Positions 41,170-50,202 of a DNA stretch of 64,000 nt are shown here, piece after piece. The notes beneath the pieces are model-generated. The model was given only the letters and a program-made list of their open reading frames with translations. It was not told the DNA's origin and ran no database searches. Within the stretch, counting starts at the first letter, position 1. Each line of letters opens with the position of its first letter. Source of the DNA: an uncultured Chitinophagaceae bacterium. GTDB taxonomy: Bacteria > Bacteroidota > Bacteroidia > Chitinophagales > Chitinophagaceae. A program made the translations under genes and the position numbers. The stretch lies in assembly GCA_903884185.1 (NCBI GenBank), contig CAISDV010000132.1, positions 1 through 64,000 of the forward strand, read 5' to 3'.

Positions 41170-43353
41170 ATGAAAAGAGCAGCTTGTCTTTTATTCTTCT
41201 CAGCAACCATCTGCGTGGCCGTAGCCTCCCGTGCACAGCAGGCATCCTTATATCTTTCTACCTCTGCCCCAATTGAAAATAGAGTTAATGACCTTATCTC
41301 AAAACTGACATTAGAAGAGAAGGTTGGACAAATGATGTATAACAGTCCGGCCATCACTCGCCTCAACATCCCTGAATACAACTGGTGGAACGAAGCATTG
41401 CATGGAGTTGCGCGTTCAGGCGTTGCTACTGTATTCCCTCAAGCTATCGGTCTTGGTGCCACTTTCGATGATGCACTCGCTTTAAAAGTGGCTACTGCTA
41501 TTTCTGATGAAGCAAGGGCTATGTATAATGCAGCTGTTGCAAAAAATTATCGCTTAAGATATGAAGGGCTGACTTTCTGGACGCCTAATATCAACATCTT
41601 CCGTGACCCTCGCTGGGGGCGCGGACAGGAAACATATGGTGAAGATCCTTTTCTTACTTCAAAGATGGGAGTGGCTATTGTAAAAGGTTTGCAGGGCAAT
41701 GATCCTAAATATTTAAAAGTAGCGGCATGTGCCAAACACTATGCCGTGCATAGCGGGCCTGAAAGATTGCGCCATGAATTTAATGCAGTGGCCTCGCCAA
41801 AAGACCTGCGCGAAACTTACCTGCCTGCATTTAAAGCATTGGTTGATGCAAAAGTGGAAGCTGTGATGTGTGCATATAATAGCACCAATGGCGAACCCTG
41901 CTGTGGAAATACTTTTTTATTACAAGATGTTTTAAGAGATGAATGGAAATTCAAAGGCCATGTGGTTTCTGATTGCTGGGCTCTCAGAGATTTTTACGAG
42001 GGGCATAAAGTAGTAGCCAATACTGCACAGGCTGCAGCCCTTGCGGTAAAACGTGGCGTGAACCTGAATTGCGGAGATGAATTCCCTGCATTGAATGATG
42101 CAGTAAAACAAAAACTCATCACAGAAAAAGAAATTGATAATTCACTCGCTATATTATTAAGAACAAAATTCAAGCTGGGGCTTTTTGATCCGCCTTCCAT
42201 GAATCCTTATAGCAAACTTGGCACAGATGTGATCAATAGCCAGCAGCACCGCGACCTGGCAAAAGAAGTGGCATTGAAATCCGTTGTGCTTTTAAAGAAC
42301 AACGGAGCGCTTCCATTAAAGAACGACCTGAAAAAATATTTTGTTACAGGCCCTAATGCAGCCAACATAGATGTATTGATAGGAAATTATTATGGAGTGA
42401 ATGATAAGATGTCAACCATTCTCGAAGGGCTGGCATCACATATCAAACCTGGTAGCCAGATGCAATACAGGCCAGGCGCTTTGCTTGACAGGGATAATAT
42501 CAACCCAATAGACTGGACAACAGATGAAGCAAAAAATTCCGATGCAGTTGTAGTGGTGTTAGGATTATCTGGTGTATTGGAAGGTGAAGAAGGCGAATCT
42601 ATTGCTTCTCCGTCTTTTGGCGACAGGCTTGATTATAATCTCCCTAAAAATCAAATTGACTTTTTAAGAAAGATGCGCCAGGGAAATAATAAACCGATCA
42701 TTGCTGTGATCACTGGTGGCAGTCCAATGAATTTATCCGAGATACATGATCTCGCAGATGCTGTATTACTTGTTTGGTATCCGGGTGAAGAAGGTGGCAG
42801 CGCAGTAGCGGATATTGTCTTTGGTAAAGTTTCCCCCTCCGGAAAATTGCCGATCACATTCCCCAAATCATTATCACAGTTGCCCGATTATCAAAATTAC
42901 TCTATGGCAGGCCGTACTTACAGGTACATGACCGCAGAACCGATGTATCCATTTGGATTTGGTTTGAGTTATGCAAAATTCAGTTATTCAGGATTGGCCC
43001 TGTCTAAAAAAACAATCTCTAAAGATCAATCCACACAGGCAGAAGTGGTATTGAAGAATTCAGGAAAATACGAAGCAGAAGAAGTAGCGCAATTATATGT
43101 AACGCATATGGATGCTGCTAACTCACCATTATATTCTTTGAAAGGATTCAAACGAGTAAAAGTGCAGCCGGGCGCTTCAGTGAAAGTGGTATTCAATATT
43201 ACACCTGATATGCTGACAGTAGTAAATGATAAAGGAGAGATCAAAGCCGAAGCAGGAAAAGTGAAAATAAGTATAGGGGGTTCATTGCCTGGAAAAAGAA
43301 GTGAAGACCTGGGTGCGGCAAAAGCAGAAGAAACAATATTGACGATTCAATAA
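41170..43353 (+). CDS. GH3 beta-xylosidase-type glycosidase (first copy)
   Basis: A 727-residue exported GH3 enzyme; the signal peptide ends near VASRAQQ. The TIM-barrel has TLEEKVGQMMYNSPAI, the YNWWNEALHGVARSG motif, a RWGRGQETYGEDPFLTS-type loop and the nucleophile D268 in HVVSDCWALRDF. The second domain (about 370-570) and a C-terminal fibronectin-III-like domain (EVVLKNSGKYEAEEVAQLYV) are present. The YNWWNE/GVAR context is typical of xylan 1,4-beta-xylosidases, so release of xylose from xylo-oligosaccharides is likely; arabinosidase activity is possible. It is the first gene of the plus arm. Confidence 0.9.
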   Translation: MKRAACLLFFSATICVAVASRAQQASLYLSTSAPIENRVNDLISKLTLEEKVGQMMYNSPAITRLNIPEYNWWNEALHGVARSGVATVFPQAIGLGATFDDALALKVATAISDEARAMYNAAVAKNYRLRYEGLTFWTPNINIFRDPRWGRGQETYGEDPFLTSKMGVAIVKGLQGNDPKYLKVAACAKHYAVHSGPERLRHEFNAVASPKDLRETYLPAFKALVDAKVEAVMCAYNSTNGEPCCGNTFLLQDVLRDEWKFKGHVVSDCWALRDFYEGHKVVANTAQAAALAVKRGVNLNCGDEFPALNDAVKQKLITEKEIDNSLAILLRTKFKLGLFDPPSMNPYSKLGTDVINSQQHRDLAKEVALKSVVLLKNNGALPLKNDLKKYFVTGPNAANIDVLIGNYYGVNDKMSTILEGLASHIKPGSQMQYRPGALLDRDNINPIDWTTDEAKNSDAVVVVLGLSGVLEGEEGESIASPSFGDRLDYNLPKNQIDFLRKMRQGNNKPIIAVITGGSPMNLSEIHDLADAVLLVWYPGEEGGSAVADIVFGKVSPSGKLPITFPKSLSQLPDYQNYSMAGRTYRYMTAEPMYPFGFGLSYAKFSYSGLALSKKTISKDQSTQAEVVLKNSGKYEAEEVAQLYVTHMDAANSPLYSLKGFKRVKVQPGASVKVVFNITPDMLTVVNDKGEIKAEAGKVKISIGGSLPGKRSEDLGAAKAEETILTIQ

Positions 43354-43488
43354 CAAGACCGAAACAAAAAATAAATATTTCCGGGTATCATTCATTTCTT
43401 AAAAGTATAAACTACCTGCCATATGAATACAAGTTAATGATTTTGATAACCCAATCTAAAACGACAACTTGAAAACTTGCCTGTTTGC

Positions 43489-43506
43489 TTACAGGCATAA
43501 TATTTA
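43489..43506 (+). promoter_or_regulatory. Small hairpin in the susC leader
   Basis: gcctgt-ttgctt-acaggc forms a 6-base perfect stem with a 6-base loop, 18 bases before the SusC start codon. No T-run follows, so it is not a terminator. It could affect translation initiation or mRNA stability; no exact TAnnTTTG box was seen in the 171-base gap. Confidence 0.35.
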
Positions 43507-43524
43507 TCTTAAAACTACAGCATT

Positions 43525-46500
43525 ATGAAACGTTTGGTTACGAAACAACTTAAAAATTCATTATCACGGATAATGAATTACTCAGCTAAGGCAACAGCAC
43601 TGGCCTTACTGATGATTTTCCAGGTTCTGATATTCCAGAGCCCGGTGTATTCACAGGCAACACAAACAAAGACGGTAAAAGGGAAAGTAACCGATGAAAA
43701 AGGCGCAGCTGTTCAGGGTGCATCCGTTACTATACGGGGCACGAACAGGGGTATCAACACCGGCGCCGACGGTACCTATTCCCTTAACGTTACCAACAAC
43801 GCAGTACTGGTTGTTTCTATCGTAGGATATGAAACAAAAGAAGTTCGTGTTGGAGCAAGCAATACTTATAATGTTCAGTTGAACAGTGTAAGTAAAGACC
43901 TCGACCAGGTAGTAGTAGTGGGTTATGGTACACAGAGAAAGAAAGATGTTACCGGCTCTGTTGTTTCAGTGAGCGGACAAACACTCTCTGAAGTTCCAAC
44001 AGCCAATATTGTTAGTGAATTAAAAGGCCGCGCTGCAGGTGTGGACATTGTGAGCAACAGTGCAACACCAGGTGGTGGTGGTTCTGTGCGTATCAGGGGT
44101 AACCGTTCTATTACAAATAACTCAGGTTCAAGTGATGGACTGGATCAACCCTTGTATGTAGTGGATGGTATTCCTTTCGGAGGAAGTATCAATGATCTTA
44201 ATCCTGATGATGTATTGAGCCTTGATATATTAAAAGACGCTTCTGCAACTGCGATCTATGGTTCCAGGGGTTCAGGTGGTGTGATCCTTATTACAACGAG
44301 GAGAGGTACCAAAGGAAAAGCTGTGATGAGTTTAAATTCTTATTATGGTATTTCGCAAGTGATGTCTGAATTGCCTGTTTATAGTGGAGCCGGGTATGCA
44401 CAATTAAAAATTGATGCAGCAACTTATAACAGGTCAACACCAGGAACTACTGCTTATGGCCCTACTAACGCGGAATTAGCAGGTATTGCTGCCGGAACAA
44501 ACACAGACTGGCAAGGTTTAATCTACCAGAATGGTTATACTACCAGCAACACTTTGAGCCTTTCAGGTGGTAACGAAACCACCCAGTACGGGTTAAGCGG
44601 TGCTTACTACGCTGAGACAAATGAAATCCCTAACCAAAGGTTTGAACGTTATTCTTTACGTACTACGATCGATCACCAGGTAAATACTCATTTAAAGATT
44701 GGCTTCAACAGTTTCAATACGTTGACCTTTAGTAATAACCCAGGAGGCGGCGGTGTTCCCGGTACACTGTTAAGGGAAAGCCCATTGACAGCACCTTATA
44801 ATCCTGATGGAAGTGTTAACCTGTTACCATTGGTTGGTTCAACAGATGCTGCTTTTGTAAGCCCGCTTACTTTGAAAACAGCTTCCCAGGCTATTTTGGC
44901 AAAGACCCGCAGGATCAGGACACTGAATAGCCTTTACGCCGAATGGTCTATTCCATGGGTGAAAGGTTTGAAATACAGGATCAATGTGGGATTGGATTAT
45001 ACACAGAGCCAGGGTGATAGCTATAGCGGACCAAATACTTATGTGAACAATGCTACATCCCAGTCACAATCAAGTGCAACAGTAAGTAATAGTGAAGCAT
45101 CACGTTATACGCTTGAAAACTTGCTGACATACGATAAAACGATCAAGAAGCACAGGATAGGATTCACTGGTTTGTTCAGTGTTCAAAAAGACCACAACCA
45201 GAACAGCAGTACTACAGCGCTGGGTGTTCCTGCCGATTATATACAGGATGCAAATCTTGCATTAGCAGGTGGTTCTGTTACATCGAACGGTGGGTTTAGT
45301 GAACAAGGATTGATCTCCTATATGGCGCGTTTGAATTATGCATACGATAATAAATACCTGTTGACCGCTACTATAAGAACAGATGGTTCTTCGGTTCTTT
45401 CTCCAGGATATCAATTCTACTCATATCCTGCCGTTTCATTGGGCTGGGTAATATCCAATGAAAAATTCATGCGTGGAGTAAGTTTTGTTTCCAACTTGAA
45501 ACTAAGAGGTGGTTGGGGTAAAACATCCAACCAGGGTGTTTCTCCTTATACTACATTGGGAGCACTTTCTGCTACAGCGTATGATTTTGGACAACAGGCA
45601 GCCGGCCAGCAATCAGGATATCTTGTAACTACTTTGCCGAACACAAGTTTGCATTGGGAGTCAACAGCACAGACAAATATTGGCCTTGATTTCGGTTTAT
45701 TCAAGAACCGTATCACAGGTAGCTTTGAATGGTACCAACAAAACACAAGCGACATTCTGTTACCAGTAAATCTTCCCCCAAGTAATGGAGCAGGCAGCAC
45801 TACCCAAAACCTTGGTAAAACACAGGGAACAGGTATCGAGCTTAGCCTGAGCACAGTGAATATTCAGAACAAGAATTTTACATGGAGTACAGATTTCAAT
45901 TTCTTCCTGAACAGGGAAAAAATTACACAGCTCACAACACCTACAGAAGTAAGCAATATCGGTAACGGATGGTTTGTTGGCCAACCACTGACAGTTATTT
46001 ATGACCTCAAAAAAGTGGGTATCTGGCAGACAGCAGATTCTGTAAAAGGAACGATCGCTGCACAAACATCGCCTTCACAGTTCCCTGGCCAGATCAGGAT
46101 TCAGGATCTGAATGGTGATGGCAAGATCGATGCAAATGACCGCCAGATCATCGGTAACTTCCAGCCACAATGGGAAGGTGGATTTACTAGCCGTATGACC
46201 TACAAGAATTTTGATTTTTCATTTGTGATCTTTGCAAGAATGGGAATGAAGATGCTGGTTCCTTATATTACTTCTGATGGTTCGGCAAGCGGTTATGACT
46301 TTTTCAACCAGAGCCGTAATAACCAGATAAGAACTAATTATTGGACAAGGAATAATCCTTCCAATGATTTCCCTGCACCTGATGCCAGTTTGCAGAATGT
46401 ACCTTTTGGTTCTACATTACAGTATATGGACGGATCATTTATCAAAATGAGAAGTATAAACTTAGGCTATACATTCTCTTCTAAGGTGTTGGCCAAAGCA

Positions 46501-46728
46501 GGTATCAGTTCTTTAAGGATATATGTGACCGCAGAAAACCCATGGGTGATCTATTCACCATTTGTTTCAAACGGTTTTGGTCCTGATCCTGAAGGTAATG
46601 GTTATGGTGGTGCAGTAAACAGTACTGGTAGTGGTAACGTTACTGGCTCACTTAACCGCCAGATCAGCGTAAGTGCCAATAACCCATCAATGCGGATGTA
46701 TAATGTAGGCCTAAACTTAAAATTCTAA
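43525..46728 (+). CDS. susC: SusC-type TonB-dependent outer-membrane transporter for xylo-oligosaccharides
   Basis: A 1067-residue outer-membrane transporter. After a long signal region (ending PVYSQ near residue 47) comes a carboxypeptidase-like domain (VKGKVTDEKGAAVQGASVTI, about 53-130), the TonB-box-like VVVVGYGTQRKKDVTG, then the plug domain with LYVVDGIPFGG and DASATAIYGSRGSGGVILITT words (SusC/RagA signature) and a beta-barrel to the C-terminal Phe (MYNVGLNLKF). It pairs with SusD 19 bases downstream. Substrate is inferred to be glucuronoxylan oligosaccharides from the neighbours. Confidence 0.94.
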   Translation: MKRLVTKQLKNSLSRIMNYSAKATALALLMIFQVLIFQSPVYSQATQTKTVKGKVTDEKGAAVQGASVTIRGTNRGINTGADGTYSLNVTNNAVLVVSIVGYETKEVRVGASNTYNVQLNSVSKDLDQVVVVGYGTQRKKDVTGSVVSVSGQTLSEVPTANIVSELKGRAAGVDIVSNSATPGGGGSVRIRGNRSITNNSGSSDGLDQPLYVVDGIPFGGSINDLNPDDVLSLDILKDASATAIYGSRGSGGVILITTRRGTKGKAVMSLNSYYGISQVMSELPVYSGAGYAQLKIDAATYNRSTPGTTAYGPTNAELAGIAAGTNTDWQGLIYQNGYTTSNTLSLSGGNETTQYGLSGAYYAETNEIPNQRFERYSLRTTIDHQVNTHLKIGFNSFNTLTFSNNPGGGGVPGTLLRESPLTAPYNPDGSVNLLPLVGSTDAAFVSPLTLKTASQAILAKTRRIRTLNSLYAEWSIPWVKGLKYRINVGLDYTQSQGDSYSGPNTYVNNATSQSQSSATVSNSEASRYTLENLLTYDKTIKKHRIGFTGLFSVQKDHNQNSSTTALGVPADYIQDANLALAGGSVTSNGGFSEQGLISYMARLNYAYDNKYLLTATIRTDGSSVLSPGYQFYSYPAVSLGWVISNEKFMRGVSFVSNLKLRGGWGKTSNQGVSPYTTLGALSATAYDFGQQAAGQQSGYLVTTLPNTSLHWESTAQTNIGLDFGLFKNRITGSFEWYQQNTSDILLPVNLPPSNGAGSTTQNLGKTQGTGIELSLSTVNIQNKNFTWSTDFNFFLNREKITQLTTPTEVSNIGNGWFVGQPLTVIYDLKKVGIWQTADSVKGTIAAQTSPSQFPGQIRIQDLNGDGKIDANDRQIIGNFQPQWEGGFTSRMTYKNFDFSFVIFARMGMKMLVPYITSDGSASGYDFFNQSRNNQIRTNYWTRNNPSNDFPAPDASLQNVPFGSTLQYMDGSFIKMRSINLGYTFSSKVLAKAGISSLRIYVTAENPWVIYSPFVSNGFGPDPEGNGYGGAVNSTGSGNVTGSLNRQISVSANNPSMRMYNVGLNLKF

Positions 46729-46747
46729 CCTGATAAAATTTATAATT

Positions 46748-48565
46748 ATGAAACGTTATTTAAACATAATAAGCTGCGCAGGGATATTAGCCCTGACACT
46801 TATTTCTTCCGGCTGTAATAAAGTGTTGGAAGAACATCCTCAGTCACAAATCGTTCCAGCATTCTTTAATACTCCTGCAGGTGTGCTCGGAGGAATAGCC
46901 GGTGTATATAATGAAATCCGCAACCTTTGGGGTACCGAAGGCTGGTCCATGCAGTTGACTGCCGGTACTGATGAGGTATTGGAAGGAGCAAGTGCCACCA
47001 GTACGGATTTCTTTACATATAACCCTTTGAGCTCTAATGATGAAAGTGGTGGTATCTGGACAACTGCTTACACTGACATTAATACACTGAATGGGGTATT
47101 GCAATTCGGTGCAGCTCTTACCGGGCTGGATGCAGCTACCAAGGCGCAATACCTGGCACAGGCAAAATTCCTGAGAGCATTTTACTATTTTTATTTGGTA
47201 CAGAACTGGGGTGATGTGCCTTTGCATCTTACTTATATTACAGCTCCTTCTACGGCCGACTCTCGCCAGCCAATGGCTGATGTGTATACTCAGATCATCA
47301 AGGACCTCACAGATGCCTCTACACAATTACCGGCAATTTCTCCGGTCATAGCCACAGCCGCTAATCCTTTTGGCGGTAAAGCTGCAGCCCAGGGGGCAGC
47401 ATTGTATCTTTTAGGTAAAGTGTATCTTACACGTGGATATACTGCTGCCGGATCTGCTGCCGATTTTACGCAGGCTGCTACGATCCTTTCAAACCTGATC
47501 ACCAATAAAGCTACTTATGGATTTAACCTTTATCCCGATTTTGCTCAGGCATTTTGGAAAGCAAATGACTATGGTACAGAAGTGATATTTAACAGCGATC
47601 ACAGCAGCGATACCAAATATGGTGAGTATATAGCCGGTTCATCGGGCAACAATGGTAATAACCTGCTGCCATGGTTCAACAGGCCTAACTATCCAACTTT
47701 CGCAATCAATGCAAGTATCAATGGTTCAGGTGCATTGGCACTCAGCGGTTCTACTATGATGACAAGGGATGTGAACAATGGACGACCTTATATCCGTATG
47801 AGGCCTAATAATGCCTTACTGTCTAATCCAACACTTTCATCAGTTACCGGTTATGTTGTTGGACAGGCTTTTGCAGACATCGTGAATGATTCACGTTATG
47901 ATAAGACTTTCCAGACAGTTTGGATCGCTAATACTGCCAATGTTACAGGTACACGTGGTACCTTAACAGTAGGCGTGGATACAGCTATATGGATACCTCC
48001 TTATGAAGTAGCAGGAGCACCAACAGCAAGAAATGGAGCACCATTTAAAGGTATTATCATTCCGCCTAGCCTGCAGTCAAACAGTTTTTTTCCAGCAGTA
48101 AGGAAATTTGATGACTCTACTAGGACAGGAGTAAATGACCCTTCAACAAGAACAGTACAGATATTCAGGTTCTCGGATGCTTACCTGCTTTGTGCAGAAG
48201 CTTATTTTAAAGCAGGTGACAATGTTAATGCTGCCAAATACCTGAATGTAGTAAGGGAAAGAGCAGCATTTAGAACTACCAATACGGCTGCGCAAAATGC
48301 TGCCGCAGCACTTGCAATGGACATTCTGCCTTCACAGGTTACAATAGATTTTATTCTGGACGAACGTACCCGTGAATTGTACGGAGAAGGCTCACGCTGG
48401 TGGGATTTGCAAAGAACAGGCCAGTTGGTAGCAAGAGTAAAAAAATGGAACCCGGTTGAGGCAGGTGGCCATATCCAGTCATTCCATGCATTAAGGCCAA
48501 TACCACAAAATGAAATTGACCTTGTTACATCGGGTCCTAAATTCCCTCAGAACCCAGGATATTAA
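46748..48565 (+). CDS. susD: SusD/RagB-family surface glycan-binding lipoprotein
   Basis: A 605-residue lipoprotein with lipobox ISSGC (Cys23), anchored on the outer-membrane surface. The SusD fold is shown by the N-terminal helices (FFNTPAGVLGGIAGVYNEIRN), LAQAKFLRAFYYFYLVQNWGDVPLHL, and the C-terminal RFSDAYLLCAEAYFKAG, FILDERTRELYGEGSRWWDL and ALRPIPQNEIDL. It forms the lid of the SusC transporter and captures xylan fragments. A hairpin terminator follows at 48603. Confidence 0.95.
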   Translation: MKRYLNIISCAGILALTLISSGCNKVLEEHPQSQIVPAFFNTPAGVLGGIAGVYNEIRNLWGTEGWSMQLTAGTDEVLEGASATSTDFFTYNPLSSNDESGGIWTTAYTDINTLNGVLQFGAALTGLDAATKAQYLAQAKFLRAFYYFYLVQNWGDVPLHLTYITAPSTADSRQPMADVYTQIIKDLTDASTQLPAISPVIATAANPFGGKAAAQGAALYLLGKVYLTRGYTAAGSAADFTQAATILSNLITNKATYGFNLYPDFAQAFWKANDYGTEVIFNSDHSSDTKYGEYIAGSSGNNGNNLLPWFNRPNYPTFAINASINGSGALALSGSTMMTRDVNNGRPYIRMRPNNALLSNPTLSSVTGYVVGQAFADIVNDSRYDKTFQTVWIANTANVTGTRGTLTVGVDTAIWIPPYEVAGAPTARNGAPFKGIIIPPSLQSNSFFPAVRKFDDSTRTGVNDPSTRTVQIFRFSDAYLLCAEAYFKAGDNVNAAKYLNVVRERAAFRTTNTAAQNAAAALAMDILPSQVTIDFILDERTRELYGEGSRWWDLQRTGQLVARVKKWNPVEAGGHIQSFHALRPIPQNEIDLVTSGPKFPQNPGY

Positions 48566-48602
48566 TTTTTTCTCATAATAGCAGGGTAGCAATTGTTAAA
48601 AC

Positions 48603-48637
48603 AAACAGGGGGGTGAGTTAACTCACCCTTCCTGTTT
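48603..48637 (+). terminator. Hairpin after susD
   Basis: aaacagg-ggggtgagtt pairs with aactcaccc-tt-cctgttt to give a strong stem with almost no loop, ending in TTTT. It lies 38 bases after the SusD stop. It could end part of the transcripts so that susCD is made in excess over the enzymes downstream. Confidence 0.7.
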
Positions 48638-48732
48638 TACTTAACAAAAAGATGCATCCCTTAACCTCTGTTTTGAGTAATGCTCCTCTGCAGGAAATAA
48701 AACAATACTTGTTTTACTTACTCAATACTTAA

Positions 48733-50142
48733 ATGAAGAACGCTATGAAAAAGTTATCATATCTTTTTTTAGTAGCAGTGATTGCCTGCACTAATTCTCA
48801 TGCGCAATTTGGAAGGCCAGGTGGTGCAGACAGTGCGCAAAGAAGAAAAACACAGGATAGCATTCGCCAGTTGACAGAACAGGATCATCAGAATATGATG
48901 GACCAGTTGCATATTACTTCTATCAGGCAGGGTGCAAATGGTAATGATCCCAAGGCACCCAATGCTGCGAATTATGATGAATCAAAAGCCAACCCTTTTC
49001 CAAATCTGCCTGACCCATTGGTATTAAAAAATGGCAAACCAGTTACCACCGCTAAAATTTGGTGGGACAAACGCCGCCCTGAAATTGTTGAAGATTTTGA
49101 TCGTGAAATATATGGAAGGATGCCTAAACATATTCCTAAAGTAACATGGGAAGTAACGAGTACCACCAATGAAAAAAACGGTGACGTTGATGTCATCACA
49201 AAAAAATTAATAGGGCATGTTGATAATTCTTCATACCCGGGTATTACAGTTGATATTCAATTAAGTGTATCAACTCCTGCAAATGCAACAGGACCTGTGC
49301 CTGTGATTATGCAGTTTGGTTTTATATTTCCCGGTGGCGCACGTCCGCCCGCACCGCCGCCAGTTGCAGGCGCTCCCACACGGCCCGCAGGACCTACTAC
49401 ACCAAGCTGGCAGCAACAGGTTCTTGCAAAAGGTTGGGGTTATGCGATTATTGTTCCCGGAAGTATCCAGGCAGATAATGGCGCTGGGCTTACACAAGGA
49501 ATCATCGGACTTGTGAATAAAGGACAACCACGCAAACCGGATGATTGGGGTTCACTTCGTGCATGGGCATGGGGTGCCGATCGTGCAATAGATTATTTTG
49601 AAACAGACAAAGCAGTGAATGCAAAAGAAATAGCGATCGAAGGCCATTCACGTTATGGCAAAGCTGCCATTGTTGCGCTTGCTTATAATCCACGTATGGC
49701 AACTGCTTATGTAAGTTCTTCGGGAGAAGGTGGTGCTAAACTTCATCGCCGCAATGCCGGAGAGATTGTAGAAAATGTTGCAGGCTCCAATGAATATCAT
49801 TGGATGGCAGGCAACTTTATTAAATATGCAGGTCCATTGAACTGGGGCGATATGCCGGTAGATTCTCATGAACTCATCGCTATGTGCGCACCACGCCCTG
49901 TGTTTATTAGCGGTGGTGAAAAAGGAGACGGATGGGTTGATGCAAGAGGAATGTTCATGGCAGCGGTTGCCGCAGGCCCGGTATATAAATTGCTGGGTAA
50001 AAAAGAAATGGCCATCACACAATTTCCACCTGTCGAAACTTTGGCAGATGGCGATGTGGCTTTCAGGCAACATAGCAGCGGGCATACGGATGTTCCTAAC
50101 TGGCCAACATTCTTGACGTTCGCAGGAAGATATTTTAAATAA
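48733..50142 (+). CDS. CE15 glucuronoyl esterase-like protein
   Basis: A 469-residue exported alpha/beta hydrolase; the signal peptide ends near NSHAQ. The CE15 nucleophile motif is G-H-S306-R-Y-G-K-A, and His451 lies in QHSSGHTDVP. WNWGDMP-type (LNWGDMPVDSHELIAMCAPRPVF, given as separate words LNWGDMP and IAMCAPRPVF) segments are also typical. Glucuronoyl esterases cut the ester between 4-O-methylglucuronic acid of xylan and lignin alcohols, which fits the two alpha-glucuronidases nearby. A Pro-rich loop (about 203-225) interrupts the core. A start at the second Met (residue 5) is equally possible. Confidence 0.85.
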   Translation: MKNAMKKLSYLFLVAVIACTNSHAQFGRPGGADSAQRRKTQDSIRQLTEQDHQNMMDQLHITSIRQGANGNDPKAPNAANYDESKANPFPNLPDPLVLKNGKPVTTAKIWWDKRRPEIVEDFDREIYGRMPKHIPKVTWEVTSTTNEKNGDVDVITKKLIGHVDNSSYPGITVDIQLSVSTPANATGPVPVIMQFGFIFPGGARPPAPPPVAGAPTRPAGPTTPSWQQQVLAKGWGYAIIVPGSIQADNGAGLTQGIIGLVNKGQPRKPDDWGSLRAWAWGADRAIDYFETDKAVNAKEIAIEGHSRYGKAAIVALAYNPRMATAYVSSSGEGGAKLHRRNAGEIVENVAGSNEYHWMAGNFIKYAGPLNWGDMPVDSHELIAMCAPRPVFISGGEKGDGWVDARGMFMAAVAAGPVYKLLGKKEMAITQFPPVETLADGDVAFRQHSSGHTDVPNWPTFLTFAGRYFK

Positions 50143-50151
50143 CGTACTAGT

Positions 50152-50181
50152 TACCGGTTGCTAGTTGCTGGTTGCCGGTTA
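50152..50181. repeat. 'ggttgctagttgctggttgc' repeat left of the GH10-CBM gene
   Basis: The word taccggttgctagttgctgg, then ttgccggtta, is the inverted partner of 51864-51890: over 23 bases the reverse complement matches with three mismatches. It lies 22 bases before the GH10-CBM start. Confidence 0.6.
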
Positions 50182-50202
50182 GTATTCGTAACTAACTTAT
50201 AA

